Source: Flavobacterium sp. SLB02 (GTDB taxonomy: Bacteria; Bacteroidota; Bacteroidia; Flavobacteriales; Flavobacteriaceae). Taken from it: a stretch of DNA of 64,000 nucleotides. The translations under genes were made by a program, and so were the position numbers. This document shows positions 1 to 8,232 of this stretch, piece by piece; positions within the stretch are counted from its first letter, which is position 1; every line of letters begins with the position of its first letter. The DNA is taken from NCBI RefSeq assembly GCF_009664855.1, contig NZ_CP045928.1, forward strand, positions 4,294,508 to 4,358,507, read 5' to 3'. The notes below the pieces were generated by a model. That model made no database searches, had not been told where the DNA came from, and saw only the letters and a list, made by a program, of their open reading frames with translations.

Positions 1-300
1 ATTTCCAAAATAATTAGCCGCCATAAAAGCCAAAGCGGTATTGGTATCTTTTACTTTAATATAAGTGATTCCTTTTTCGACATGCTCGGGCAACGTATCG
101 CAAATGATCGCAACTGCGCCTAATTGAATCGCTTTTTCTATATAATCATGACCATCAGAAAGTGATCCGCGAATCGCTACAAAAACATCTTTCTCTTCAA
201 TTTTTCTTGAATCAAAATCAATTTTATGTATATCGATTTCTGTCGAACCTGTTACAGACTCAATAGCTACTTTATATAATATGTCTTTCAGTATTTTCAC
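1..300 (-). CDS. murE: UDP-N-acetylmuramyl-tripeptide synthetase MurE (N-terminal 100 residues, cut by window edge)
   Basis: MurE is the cytosolic Mur ligase that adds the third stem residue (meso-DAP in most Gram-negatives) to UDP-MurNAc-L-Ala-D-Glu. Only the N-terminal domain is visible. It shows the conserved DSR at residues 30-32 and the DVFVAIRG...DGHDYI stretch at about 38-54 that binds the uracil/MurNAc part of the substrate; the ATP-binding and ligase domains lie outside the window. The start is GTG at 300-298, and its GTGA overlaps the TGA stop of the upstream PBP gene by four bases, which implies translational coupling and supports this start. It follows the usual dcw order after ftsI. 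MurF has a related N-terminal region, but the position directly after the PBP favours MurE. Confidence 0.9.
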   Translation of the reverse strand, partial: MKILKDILYKVAIESVTGSTEIDIHKIDFDSRKIEEKDVFVAIRGSLSDGHDYIEKAIQLGAVAIICDTLPEHVEKGITYIKVKDTNTALAFMAANYFGN

Positions 301-2306
301 GATAATTCTAATACTATTGTTGTGTTTTTACTAATATTTTGTCCAGCCTGCAAAGACTGTTTTTTTACTTTTCCTACTCCGTTTACTTTTACTTTCAAAC
401 CTAAATTTTCCAGTAAAGCAATAGCATCCATTCCCGGCATTCCTTTTAAATCCGGAATTTGATTTAATTTTTTATTCGCCTCTGCCGTATATTTATTATA
501 ACTGTCTTCTTGTTTTGGAATCCTTGAATCCAGTTTTTTTATTTTATTGGTAGAAGGTGCGTCTGTAAATATTTTTTGGGCGATTCTTTTAAAAACCGGC
601 CCTGCAACGTCTGCTCCGTAATAATTATTCTTTGATGTATTAGGTTTATGAACCACTACAATACAAGAATATTTAGGATGATCTGCCGGAAAATACCCCA
701 CAAAAGAAGACGCGTAATACAACGCCGATTTTCCTTCTTTTCCTCCGTAATTTACCTGAGCCGTTCCTGTTTTACCCGCCATCGAAAAATCTTTCGAATA
801 CAGTTTTGATCCTGTTCCTTTTTTAACCACATTGGCTAAAACTGCTTTTAGTTTTTTAATGGTTTCCGGTGAACAAACACTTGGGTTTATCACTTCAACA
901 TCAAACTTTTTGATGGTTTTATTCCACTCTTTAATTTCTGATACAAATTGAGGTTTTACCATTACCCCATTATTGGCTACTGAATTATAAAAAGCCAAGG
1001 TCTGCATAGGCGTAACCGAAACTCCGTATCCAAATGCCATCCACGGAAGTGAAACACCTGACCAGTGTTTGTCGCCAGGTTGTGGTATATAAGGTCTTCC
1101 TTCTCCTTTAAAATGCAATCCTAATGGTTTATCTAATCCATAACTTTTAATGTGATTCACAAACTTGGATGGATTATTTTTATAAGCTTCATAAACCGCC
1201 TGAACCATTACCGTATTGGATGAAAGTTCAAAACCACGCGCCAATGTAACCTTTCCGTAACCACCTCTGTGCGAATCAGTAACAGAACGTCCGTAATATT
1301 TAACTTGTCCGTTGTGACTATCGTAAACCGTACTTGTATCTGCAACTTTATCATCTAAAATCGCCATTAAATCAACTAATTTAAAAGTAGATCCCGGCTC
1401 ATGAGATTCTGCTACAGCATAATTGGTAGTTTCATAATACGTCCCGTCTTCTGCTCTTCCCAGATTCGAAATTGCTTTTACATGACCTGTTTCAGTTTCC
1501 ATAACCACTACACAACCGTGATCCGCTTCATATTCTTCTAATTGTTTCAACAAAGCGTGGTGTGCAATATCCTGAATAAAAACATCGATTGTCGAGATCA
1601 CATCATAACCATCTATAGGATCGACTTCATTGATATCACGAATCGGTTTCCATTGTCCTTTTGCAATTTTTTGCTTTAAAATCTTACCGTCTTTTCCGTT
1701 CAGATAATTTTTAAAAGCCCACTCGATTCCTTTGCCCACTTCTACTCCAGTTGCGGGATCAATTTTATCATAACCAATAGTTCTTTCAGCAATTTTACCT
1801 ATCGGATGTTTTCTTACCGTTTCCTGCTCAATTATAATCCCTCCTTTGAACGCTCCTAAATTGAATAATGGAAATCCCTTTATTTTCACATATTCAGTAT
1901 AACTCAACTTACGGGCAATCAAATAATAACGATTTTTATTGGCTCGGGCTTTTCGTAATTCTTTTTCGAAATAACTTCCGGGTTTGCCTAAAACTGTGGA
2001 CAATGAATCTGATAACGATTTTACATATTTTTCGAAAGTTTCTGTTTTTGGCGCTTTAGCATCAAATCGAATCTCATAATTAGGGATCGATGTTGCCAGT
2101 AAACTTCCGTCAGCAGAATAAATATTTCCTTTGTTTGCCGGAATTACAAAATTTCTAACCGTTCGCTGTTTGGCGAGTTTTCTATAATAGTCTCCTTCAA
2201 CCCATTGAATATTGGTTAACTTAACAACAATAGCAATTGCCATCACAAAGATGAAAACTGCTACGAGGTAAATTCTGTAGGATATATGTTTATCGTCTAC
2301 TGCCAT
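297..2306 (-). CDS. ftsI: Class B penicillin-binding protein, FtsI/PBP3 type, with C-terminal PASTA domain
   Basis: Septal transpeptidase that cross-links peptidoglycan at the division site. The 669-residue product has a short cytosolic N-terminus, one membrane anchor (about residues 11-30), a dimerisation/pedestal domain, and a transpeptidase domain with all three active-site motifs: STFK at 306-309 (acylated Ser306), SSN at 362-364 and KTG at 512-514. A single PASTA domain occupies roughly residues 615-669. It sits between the ftsL-like gene (10-base overlap) and murE (4-base overlap), so the dcw genes appear to be one translationally coupled operon. FtsI proteins with a PASTA domain are, from memory, usual in Bacteroidota; the symbol is assigned from locus order and domain content. 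Confidence 0.93.
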   Translation of the reverse strand: MAVDDKHISYRIYLVAVFIFVMAIAIVVKLTNIQWVEGDYYRKLAKQRTVRNFVIPANKGNIYSADGSLLATSIPNYEIRFDAKAPKTETFEKYVKSLSDSLSTVLGKPGSYFEKELRKARANKNRYYLIARKLSYTEYVKIKGFPLFNLGAFKGGIIIEQETVRKHPIGKIAERTIGYDKIDPATGVEVGKGIEWAFKNYLNGKDGKILKQKIAKGQWKPIRDINEVDPIDGYDVISTIDVFIQDIAHHALLKQLEEYEADHGCVVVMETETGHVKAISNLGRAEDGTYYETTNYAVAESHEPGSTFKLVDLMAILDDKVADTSTVYDSHNGQVKYYGRSVTDSHRGGYGKVTLARGFELSSNTVMVQAVYEAYKNNPSKFVNHIKSYGLDKPLGLHFKGEGRPYIPQPGDKHWSGVSLPWMAFGYGVSVTPMQTLAFYNSVANNGVMVKPQFVSEIKEWNKTIKKFDVEVINPSVCSPETIKKLKAVLANVVKKGTGSKLYSKDFSMAGKTGTAQVNYGGKEGKSALYYASSFVGYFPADHPKYSCIVVVHKPNTSKNNYYGADVAGPVFKRIAQKIFTDAPSTNKIKKLDSRIPKQEDSYNKYTAEANKKLNQIPDLKGMPGMDAIALLENLGLKVKVNGVGKVKKQSLQAGQNISKNTTIVLELS

Positions 2307-2644
2307 ATTCTTTTAAAGAAACTTTTTTCTTCTTCTTTTTTTACTTCTATCTTAACCGGAGGAACCGTTGACGGGAAAATTTGTTTTTCAAGCATTTTAT
2401 CCGATATCGTTGATTCCATCTTCAACTTCATTAATTCTGAACGACGATCTACAAATTCAGATCGTAATTCTTTTACTTCATTGTTTAGTTTTGCTATTTC
2501 AAAAACCTTTTGTTCGTATCGTTGTGTATTGGCAATCATCAGTATAGCAAGCAGAATGATAAAAACAATGAACCTCCAGTTCTTCACCGCGTCATCGTTT
2601 AACAGAAATCTTGCTTTTAATATGCCAAATACTCCACTTTTCAT
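2297..2644 (-). CDS. ftsL: FtsL-like cell division protein
   Basis: Small bitopic protein expected to bridge early and late divisome components at the septum. The 115 residues contain a short cytosolic segment, one membrane helix (about 24-40, rich in I/L/F), then a heptad-like charged coiled coil (about 45-85), which is the FtsL/DivIC architecture; a Lys/Glu-rich tail follows. FtsL proteins diverge too far for firm recognition by sequence, so the call rests on topology, length and its place between rsmH and ftsI. Its end overlaps the PBP start by ten bases. The ATG start at 2644 lies 16 bases after the rsmH stop. Confidence 0.8.
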   Translation of the reverse strand: MKSGVFGILKARFLLNDDAVKNWRFIVFIILLAILMIANTQRYEQKVFEIAKLNNEVKELRSEFVDRRSELMKLKMESTISDKMLEKQIFPSTVPPVKIEVKKEEEKSFFKRIWQ

Positions 2645-2660
2645 TTTCTACCTATATATA

Positions 2661-3569
2661 TTATATCTTCTCGGCAATTCTTAATTTTGCACTTCTTGCT
2701 CTATTGTTGATTTTGATCTCAGCATCATCGGGAACAATTAATTTTCCTATTGTTTTATAAGGAACAGAAAAATTTCCAAAAAAATCGCGTTCCGGTTCTC
2801 CTTCAAACATTCCGTTTTTAATAAATCTTTTTACCAGTCTGTCTTCAAGAGAATGATATGAGATTACTGAGAATCTTCCGCCCGGATTAAGAATTTCAAG
2901 AGATTGCTCGATAAATTCTTTTAAAACATCCATTTCCTGGTTTACTTCAATTCGAATCGCCTGATAAATCTGAGCCAATACTTTATTTCGAATTCGTTCA
3001 GGTAAAAATTTCGCCAAAACATCTTTCAGTTCGTCTGTTGTTTTAATTGGGTAATGCTCTCTGGCCTCTACAATTGTTCTGGCCAAAAGTGGTGCATTCT
3101 TCAACTCCCCATAATCAAAAAAAACACGACGTAAATCCTGTTCTTCATATTCGTTAACCACACGATAAGCACTTAAATCATTTTTTTGACTCATCCGCAT
3201 ATCGAGTTCAGCATCAAATCTTGTCGAGAATCCTCTTTCTGGAACATCAAACTGATGCGATGAAACACCTAAATCAGCCAAAATCCCATCTACACTTTTA
3301 ACTCCGTGAAAACGTAAAAATCTTTTTATAAATCTAAAGTTCTCATTAATCAAGGTAAACCGTTCGTCTGGCAGCGCATTTGCTAGAGCATCTTCATCCT
3401 GATCAAAAGCAAATAATTTTCCGTTTGGCCCTAATCGTCTCAAAATTTCTTTTGAATGACCACCGCCACCAAACGTTACATCTACATAAATGCCATCTGG
3501 TTTAATATTTAAACCATCAACTGTAGGATGAAGCAAAACCGGATTATGATATTCCATTGTCGTCGTCAT
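2661..3569 (-). CDS. rsmH: 16S rRNA (cytosine1402-N4)-methyltransferase RsmH
   Basis: RsmH (MraW) methylates N4 of C1402 in the decoding centre of 16S rRNA using SAM. The 302-residue length is usual. Visible signatures are YHNPVLL near the N-terminus, the glycine-rich SAM loop VDVTFGGGGHSKEIL starting at residue 29, DGILADLGVSSHQ, and the C-terminal SYHSLEDRLVKRF. The first ATG gives a 26-base overlap with mraZ; a second in-frame ATG four codons later (3557) would reduce this to 14 and gives the family-typical MEYHNPVLL start, so the exact start is open. Second gene of the dcw operon. Confidence 0.96.
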   Translation of the reverse strand: MTTTMEYHNPVLLHPTVDGLNIKPDGIYVDVTFGGGGHSKEILRRLGPNGKLFAFDQDEDALANALPDERFTLINENFRFIKRFLRFHGVKSVDGILADLGVSSHQFDVPERGFSTRFDAELDMRMSQKNDLSAYRVVNEYEEQDLRRVFFDYGELKNAPLLARTIVEAREHYPIKTTDELKDVLAKFLPERIRNKVLAQIYQAIRIEVNQEMDVLKEFIEQSLEILNPGGRFSVISYHSLEDRLVKRFIKNGMFEGEPERDFFGNFSVPYKTIGKLIVPDDAEIKINNRARSAKLRIAEKI

Positions 3570-4017
3570 TAATATTTCCCATTACTTCTTCGGCTAAATC
3601 TGCAAAATCCATATCTTCGCCGCTTATTGATTTTTCATATAAATCTTTATCCCAAATCTCCACAATATTAACCGCAGATGAAAAAACCACATCTTTAGAA
3701 ATACTTGAAAAAGCTACCAAATCCTTTGGAACCAATAACCTTCCCAATGCATCAATCTCTACCATTTTAACACCGGCAGTAAATCTTCGAATGAAATCAT
3801 TGTTCTTTTTTACAAAACGATTCAGCTTGTTGATTTTCTGCATCATCAAGTTCCATTCATCCATTGGATACAATTCTAAACACGGCTGAAAAACAGAGCG
3901 CTTCAAAACGAACCCGTCCTGAAGAGAAGAAGCCAATTGCTTTTTTAAGGGCGCAGGCATCATTAACCTCCCTTTAGCATCGACTTTACACTCATATGTT
4001 CCAACAATTGTGTTCAA
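3544..4017 (-). CDS. mraZ: Transcriptional regulator MraZ
   Basis: MraZ is a ring-forming AbrB-fold DNA-binding protein that represses the dcw operon it heads. The 157-residue product shows the two expected repeats, each with its signature: DAKGR at residues 13-17 and DALGR at 89-93. A longer acidic tail (DFADLAEEV...NDDDN) follows the second domain. It overlaps rsmH by 26 bases. The intergenic DNA directly upstream carries a phased set of GTGG-type boxes and a consensus -7 element (listed separately), consistent with autoregulation as known for MraZ in other bacteria. Confidence 0.96.
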   Translation of the reverse strand: MNTIVGTYECKVDAKGRLMMPAPLKKQLASSLQDGFVLKRSVFQPCLELYPMDEWNLMMQKINKLNRFVKKNNDFIRRFTAGVKMVEIDALGRLLVPKDLVAFSSISKDVVFSSAVNIVEIWDKDLYEKSISGEDMDFADLAEEVMGNINDDDNGIS

Positions 4018-4043
4018 GAAAAATACATTGATATGTTATACAG

Positions 4044-4051
4044 CAAAAATA
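4044..4051 (-). promoter_or_regulatory. Putative -7 box of the mraZ/dcw promoter
   Basis: On the minus strand this reads TATTTTTG, matching the Bacteroidota -7 consensus TAnnTTTG. It ends 26 bases before the mraZ ATG, giving an inferred leader of roughly 20 nt. The MraZ boxes begin about ten bases further upstream, over the expected -33 region. Confidence 0.6.
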
Positions 4052-4061
4052 TAAAAAATAT

Positions 4062-4119
4062 TACCACATTTTACCACAATATACCACTTTGTTAATAAGT
4101 TTAACCACTTTCTTACCAC
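4062..4119 (-). promoter_or_regulatory. Phased GTGGTA-type repeat array, putative MraZ operator
   Basis: On the minus strand the hexamer GTGGTA occurs at 4062-4067, 4072-4077, 4082-4087 and 4114-4119, with GTGGTT at 4103-4108. The steps are exactly 10, 10, 21 and 11 bases, so all five face the same side of the helix. MraZ is known to bind direct GTG-containing repeats spaced one helical turn apart upstream of mraZ (E. coli, Mycoplasma). Position, orientation and phasing fit; binding itself is inferred. Confidence 0.75.
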
Positions 4120-4360
4120 TATCCTTAATTTATGGACAATCAATACTTTAACTTATAATTAACGAAAACTCAATAACACTTCGACATCAAAAAAATAATG
4201 CATAATATTTCTTAAAAAATTAGTTATAATGCAGTTTTCTTAACATTTAGGAAACACACCAAAAACACCTATAAAAGCTGATTTTTAACCACTTACAAGT
4301 TCTACTAAAATTATCTAGTTAAAAAACGGTGGCAAAAATTCATTTTTATTTATTAAACCC

Positions 4361-4368
4361 TATATTTG
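4361..4368 (+). promoter_or_regulatory. -7 box for the alpha/beta hydrolase gene
   Basis: TATATTTG is an exact TAnnTTTG match ending 27 bases before the ATG at 4396. No clear -33 TTTG was seen at the usual spacing. It is divergent from the mraZ promoter. Confidence 0.55.
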
Positions 4369-4395
4369 TCCCAATTGAAATTGGCATTAAATTAA

Positions 4396-5160
4396 ATGGA
4401 CAAACACTACAAAAAAGAAGGCAAATACAGCTATTATGAAGCTGGAGAAGGAACTCCTATCGTTATTTTACATGGCTTAATGGGAGGCCTTAGTAACTTT
4501 GATGCTGTAGCAGAATATTTCCCAACGAAAGGATACAAAGTTGTTATCCCGGATTTGCCAATATATACTCAGAGTATTTTAAAAACGAACGTAAAAAGCT
4601 TTGCTAAATACGTTAAAGATTTTATCACTTTTAAAGGTTATGATAAGGTCATTTTACTAGGCAACTCATTAGGAGGTCACATCGCACTTTATCACACAAA
4701 ACTATATCCTGAAAAAGTTGCAGGACTTGTAATTACCGGAAGTTCTGGTCTTTACGAAAGCGCAATGGGAGACAGCTACCCTAAAAGAGGCGATTACGAA
4801 TACATCAAAAAGAAAGCTGAAGATGTATTTTACGATCCTAAAATTGCAACTCCGGAACTAATAGATGAAGTTTATGCAACGGTTAATGATCGTATCAAAC
4901 TGATCAAAACCCTAACGATTGCCAAAAGCGCAATTCGTCATAATATGGCCAAAGATTTACCAAAAATGACAGTTGAAACCTGTATTATTTGGGGTAAAAA
5001 TGACGCTGTAACTCCGCCGAATGTGGCCGAAGAATTTGACAAACTATTGCCTAATTCAACTTTGTATTGGATAGACAAATGTGGACACGCTGCTATGATG
5101 GAACATCCTCAGGAATTCAACACAATTCTTGAAGAATGGCTCGTTAAAACCAATTTATAG
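4396..5160 (+). CDS. Alpha/beta-fold hydrolase
   Basis: Soluble 254-residue alpha/beta hydrolase of unknown substrate. The oxyanion-hole region HGLMGG is at 26-31, the nucleophile elbow GNSLGG places Ser91, the acid is probably Asp203 in GKNDAVTPP, and the catalytic His is His231 in CGHAAMMEHP, so a complete triad is present. There is no signal peptide. It is followed after 42 bases by engB on the same strand and they probably share a transcript; gene pairing with engB gives no substrate clue. Lid residues between about 118 and 190 are the part that would decide specificity (esterase, C-C hydrolase or similar). Confidence 0.88.
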   Translation: MDKHYKKEGKYSYYEAGEGTPIVILHGLMGGLSNFDAVAEYFPTKGYKVVIPDLPIYTQSILKTNVKSFAKYVKDFITFKGYDKVILLGNSLGGHIALYHTKLYPEKVAGLVITGSSGLYESAMGDSYPKRGDYEYIKKKAEDVFYDPKIATPELIDEVYATVNDRIKLIKTLTIAKSAIRHNMAKDLPKMTVETCIIWGKNDAVTPPNVAEEFDKLLPNSTLYWIDKCGHAAMMEHPQEFNTILEEWLVKTNL

Positions 5161-5178
5161 CACCTAACTTTCGACTTT

Positions 5179-5186
5179 AAGGAGGT
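5179..5186 (+). promoter_or_regulatory. Strong Shine-Dalgarno-like sequence upstream of engB
   Basis: AAGGAGGT is a near-perfect anti-SD complement, which is rare in this window, where most starts have only A-rich leaders. Its spacing to the engB ATG is 16 bases, longer than the usual 5-9, so its role in start selection is uncertain. Confidence 0.45.
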
Positions 5187-5202
5187 CTTAAACACAAAAA
5201 AC

Positions 5203-5823
5203 ATGAAAATTAATACCGCCGAATTTATTATCAGTAATTCTGAAGTTGCAAAATGTCCGCAGGATTTTTTGCCGGAATATGCTTTTATCGGAAGATCAAA
5301 CGTGGGGAAATCTTCGTTGATCAATATGCTTACCAATCATAAAAATTTAGCAAAAACTTCAGGAAGACCCGGAAAAACTCAATTGATTAATCACTTTAAG
5401 ATTAACAATAATTGGTTTTTAGTCGATTTACCTGGTTACGGTTATGCTAAAGTATCTAAAAAAACAAAATCGGTTTTCCAGCAATTCATTACAGATTATT
5501 TTGAAACCAGAGAACAATTAGTTTGCGCTTTTGTTTTGATTGATATTCGCCATGAAGCTCAAAACATCGACATCGAATTTATGTCGTATATGGGCGAAAG
5601 CGAAATTCCGTTTTGTATTATTTTTACTAAAGCTGATAAAATCAGTAAAGTAAAAATCGATTCGCACATTGCTGCTTACAAAAAACAAATGTTTGCCAAT
5701 AACTGGGAAGAAATGCCTCATTATTTTGTGACTTCTGCGACAGAACAAACAGGAAAAGATGATGTTTTAAGCTACATTGATGAAGTAAATCAGGAAGTTT
5801 TTAAAAACAACTCGCAATTTTAA
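5203..5823 (+). CDS. engB: Ribosome biogenesis GTPase EngB (YihA/YsxC)
   Basis: Small TRAFAC GTPase needed for 50S subunit assembly. The 206-residue protein has the G1 P-loop GRSNVGKS (30-37), the G2 region with the conserved GRPGKTQ (54-60), G3 DLPGYG (75-80), G4 TKAD (142-145) and a G5-like SA in FVTSATEQTG. Length and motif spacing are normal for the family. The ATG at 5203 gives the usual N-terminus before the AFIGRSNVGKS segment. A strong hairpin terminator follows at about 5887, so the hydrolase-engB unit likely ends here. Confidence 0.96.
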   Translation: MKINTAEFIISNSEVAKCPQDFLPEYAFIGRSNVGKSSLINMLTNHKNLAKTSGRPGKTQLINHFKINNNWFLVDLPGYGYAKVSKKTKSVFQQFITDYFETREQLVCAFVLIDIRHEAQNIDIEFMSYMGESEIPFCIIFTKADKISKVKIDSHIAAYKKQMFANNWEEMPHYFVTSATEQTGKDDVLSYIDEVNQEVFKNNSQF

Positions 5824-5886
5824 AAAAATAAATTCCAAATTTTAAATCCCAAATTCCAATATTGGAAGGGAATTCTAAAGAATATA

Positions 5887-5929
5887 AAAAAATCCAAATT
5901 CCAGTTTAAAATTGGAATTTGGATTTTTT
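5887..5929 (+). terminator. Intrinsic terminator after engB
   Basis: A 17-base arm AAAAAATCCAAATTCCA (5887-5903) pairs with its complement at 5913-5929, followed by further T residues. The arms contain the TTGGAATTTGG motif that recurs at several other intergenic sites here. Confidence 0.8.
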
Positions 5930-5992
5930 TTATTCGTAGTCAAACCCTTTAAAGATATTTTACAGCAAACTCAAAGACAACATATTTTCTAT

Positions 5993-6000
5993 TACATTTG
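5993..6000 (+). promoter_or_regulatory. -7 box for the lipoprotein gene
   Basis: TACATTTG matches TAnnTTTG and ends 21 bases before the ATG at 6022. Confidence 0.5.
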
Positions 6001-6021
6001 AAACGAATCAATTTGTAATTC

Positions 6022-6651
6022 ATGAAAAATACTACGCTTCTCTTTTTTATTTTTATATCGTTTTGCTTTTCATCATGTACCACAGCATCCTACACATTTG
6101 CTACAGGACAACGAACAGGAGTTGATTTCACCTCTGGGAAATGGCTTTTAAACGAGCTCGATTGCCCGAGCAGCTCTAAAGACAGACTAACCGAAAAGTC
6201 CTTACAGTATTTTAAAAAACATTTAGGCGAAAGATTATTTTACATTCACGATGTTAAAGGATTACTTGTTACCCAAAAAATTAGTTTAAACCCAGGCAAA
6301 ACAAAACTGAAGGAACTAAAAGACGGAACGGGTTTTGATTTCTTCATTAATATTTCGACCAGAAAAAACAAAAGCGATTTTTCTTCTCTAGAACTTTATC
6401 AAAATAACTACGACCGAGGAAGAAACGAAGGATCTGTAATTGTCGAAATTTACGATCTAAATTTACAACAGATTATTTATTCTCAAAATGTAATTGGAAC
6501 TACTTCAAAAGTAACCGATCCACCGAACGGAAACACCCAAAAATCAGGTAAACTTGTAGACAACATTATGCTTTATAAAAACACCGATCAATTAGTAGAA
6601 GGTGCTTTAAAACGAATATTTAAAGATTTAGATAAAAGATCTGTTAAGTAA
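6022..6651 (+). CDS. Putative lipoprotein of unknown function
   Basis: I do not recognise the family. The 209-residue product starts with a lipoprotein signal (hydrophobic FFIFISFCF then SSC), predicting lipidation at Cys19. The mature part is a mixed alpha/beta domain with no cysteines apart from one in LDCPSSS, a YIHDVKGLL segment and a region naming repeated beta strands (SVIVEIYDLNLQQIIYS). The pattern resembles small periplasmic proteins that are monocistronic in Bacteroidota, but no function can be assigned. It is flanked by its own promoter and by a bidirectional terminator shared with gldC, so it is likely transcribed alone. Confidence 0.75.
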   Translation: MKNTTLLFFIFISFCFSSCTTASYTFATGQRTGVDFTSGKWLLNELDCPSSSKDRLTEKSLQYFKKHLGERLFYIHDVKGLLVTQKISLNPGKTKLKELKDGTGFDFFINISTRKNKSDFSSLELYQNNYDRGRNEGSVIVEIYDLNLQQIIYSQNVIGTTSKVTDPPNGNTQKSGKLVDNIMLYKNTDQLVEGALKRIFKDLDKRSVK

Positions 6652-6735
6652 AGAAATTCCTTTTTTTTAATTCCAAATTCCAAACCTTCGACTTCACTCA
6701 AGATGACGCAACAATTTAAATAAAATTTCAAAAGC

Positions 6736-6780
6736 AAAATCCCAAATTCCAACCTTACAATTGGAATTTGGGATTTTTTA
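6736..6780. terminator. Bidirectional hairpin terminator between the lipoprotein gene and gldC
   Basis: Arms AAAATCCCAAATTCCAA (6736-6752) and its exact complement (6761-6777) with an 8-base loop, followed by T residues on the plus strand. Another TTGGAATTTGG copy lies just downstream (about 6800-6820). Confidence 0.75.
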
Positions 6781-6838
6781 TATTTTTTAAAATTTCTTTC
6801 CAATATTGGAATTTGGAATTTTAAAAATTGGGATTTAA

Positions 6839-7174
6839 CTATTTTGCTAGTTCGAGTTTCTCTGCAAAATAATCACAGAAATCTTTCATTGTGTCTGACA
6901 TTTTCTCGTCGTCTGTAGCACGTTTAAAAGTATCTGACATGGCTACTAATGTTTGGTGAAAGAAAATTTTCATTTCATCTACCGGCATATCTTTTGTCCA
7001 AAGATCAATACGCATCGTTTCTTTGGCTTTACTGTCCCAAATAGACAACATAATAGCTTTTGCTTCTTCTGCCTGCACCCCACCGTCCTGCGCACTCCAG
7101 GTTAATTTTTCCGGCACGCGGTTTTCGTCTAATTCTATATTGAATTTAATCTCTGAGTTTATTGTATCTGACAT
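6839..7174 (-). CDS. gldC: Gliding motility protein GldC
   Basis: GldC is a small protein known from Flavobacterium johnsoniae, where loss reduces gliding; no catalytic activity is known. The 111-residue sequence has no signal peptide or membrane helix and matches GldC as I remember it (start MSDTINSEIKFNIELDENRVPEKLTWSA, read in two parts: MSDTINSEIKFNIELDEN then RVPEKLTWSA). The gene begins one base into the gldB stop region, the same gldB-gldC coupling described in F. johnsoniae. Its end faces the 6022 lipoprotein gene across a bidirectional terminator. Confidence 0.93.
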   Translation of the reverse strand: MSDTINSEIKFNIELDENRVPEKLTWSAQDGGVQAEEAKAIMLSIWDSKAKETMRIDLWTKDMPVDEMKIFFHQTLVAMSDTFKRATDDEKMSDTMKDFCDYFAEKLELAK

Positions 7175-8133
7175 TATTTCTTAGGTTTATATTTTGACTG
7201 TTCAAAAATTTCTTTTGCATTTGTTTTTAATAATTCCGGCAAGGTAACATTCGTATTATTCTTCATATAAGATCGTACCATTTGCCATCCGAGCCATGCA
7301 CCAATTCGTCCTGGAGAATCATTGTCGATTTCTAAATAAAATTTAGAAAACGGAGCAGGCGCAATAAATCGGGTATTTAATTTTGGATCCTCGCTATACA
7401 ACATCTCACTTTCGATAAAAAAGCGCCACATATAGGCTTCATTTTCCTGACTCCATTTTATTTGTTCCGGAGTATAACCAATTTTTTCAGCATCTGTATA
7501 TTCAGGTAAAAGCAAATCTTTTGCATACAATTGCTTTCCTTCAAAGATCATTTGCGAAACTAAATTTTTATCCGGAAAGGCAGGAATGTTTCTAAAAGCA
7601 AAACTAGACACCACATCCGGCATAATTTGTCTTTCCTCAAAATTCTGTTTTAGATAATTTGGGAACTCATAGAACTTATGTTCTTTACCTAAATAAAGTT
7701 CTAAAGCAACAATAACAAGACTATCAGCATAAATCGCTTTAGCATTATAATCCATTTCTCCAATTACGGTAATTACTTTAGGAGTTTTAGTTTTTGGAAA
7801 ATAGTATTTTACGTGCTGAAACAACTTATTAAATTCCTGACGGACAGGTTCAAAATTGGCGTATTTTTTTTGCACTTCAGTATATACTTCTCTCCATAAA
7901 GGATCCTGCATTTTTTTAAGCCAGATAGTATCATCATTACCTGCCGGAAAAAAGAAAGGATATTGTTTTTTTACTTTCTCCAAATCTTCCGGTTTTGTTT
8001 CAAAAAACACTTTATCAAAACGTTCTACCTTTATATCAACCGGGATTTCTTCGACTGCTTTTTCTACTTTGGTTTTTTGCTCACAGGACAAAAAAAACAA
8101 GCACAGAACCACTACAAAGCGATAAATTTTCAT
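7174..8133 (-). CDS. gldB: Gliding motility lipoprotein GldB
   Basis: GldB is an envelope lipoprotein essential for gliding in F. johnsoniae; it is required for SprB-based surface movement and behaves with the other Gld proteins, though its biochemical role is unknown. The 319-residue protein has a lipoprotein signal ending LFFLSC, predicting lipidation at Cys17, then a soluble domain with the VERFDKVFFETKPEDLEKVKKQYPFFF region (conserved block, about residues 35-62). Gene length and partner gldC agree with the described locus. A TAnnTTTG box lies about 63 bases upstream, divergent from nadE. Confidence 0.94.
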   Translation of the reverse strand: MKIYRFVVVLCLFFLSCEQKTKVEKAVEEIPVDIKVERFDKVFFETKPEDLEKVKKQYPFFFPAGNDDTIWLKKMQDPLWREVYTEVQKKYANFEPVRQEFNKLFQHVKYYFPKTKTPKVITVIGEMDYNAKAIYADSLVIVALELYLGKEHKFYEFPNYLKQNFEERQIMPDVVSSFAFRNIPAFPDKNLVSQMIFEGKQLYAKDLLLPEYTDAEKIGYTPEQIKWSQENEAYMWRFFIESEMLYSEDPKLNTRFIAPAPFSKFYLEIDNDSPGRIGAWLGWQMVRSYMKNNTNVTLPELLKTNAKEIFEQSKYKPKK

Positions 8134-8195
8134 TTTATTTTAATTAGATTTGTGTTGCTGGATTTTAAGTAAATGTATACTTAAAAATAATTCTG

Positions 8196-8203
8196 CAAAT
8201 ATA
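8196..8203 (-). promoter_or_regulatory. -7 box for gldBC
   Basis: Minus-strand TATATTTG, an exact TAnnTTTG match, 63 bases from the gldB ATG. It lies in the divergent region shared with nadE. Confidence 0.5.
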
Positions 8204-8232
8204 CATCCCTGTATCTTAAAACTTGAACTATT

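Noticed and set aside
4020..4395. Possible replication origin from clustered TTACCAC boxes
   Set aside because: No DnaA boxes (TTATCCACA) or dnaA/dnaN genes nearby; the boxes fit an MraZ operator better.
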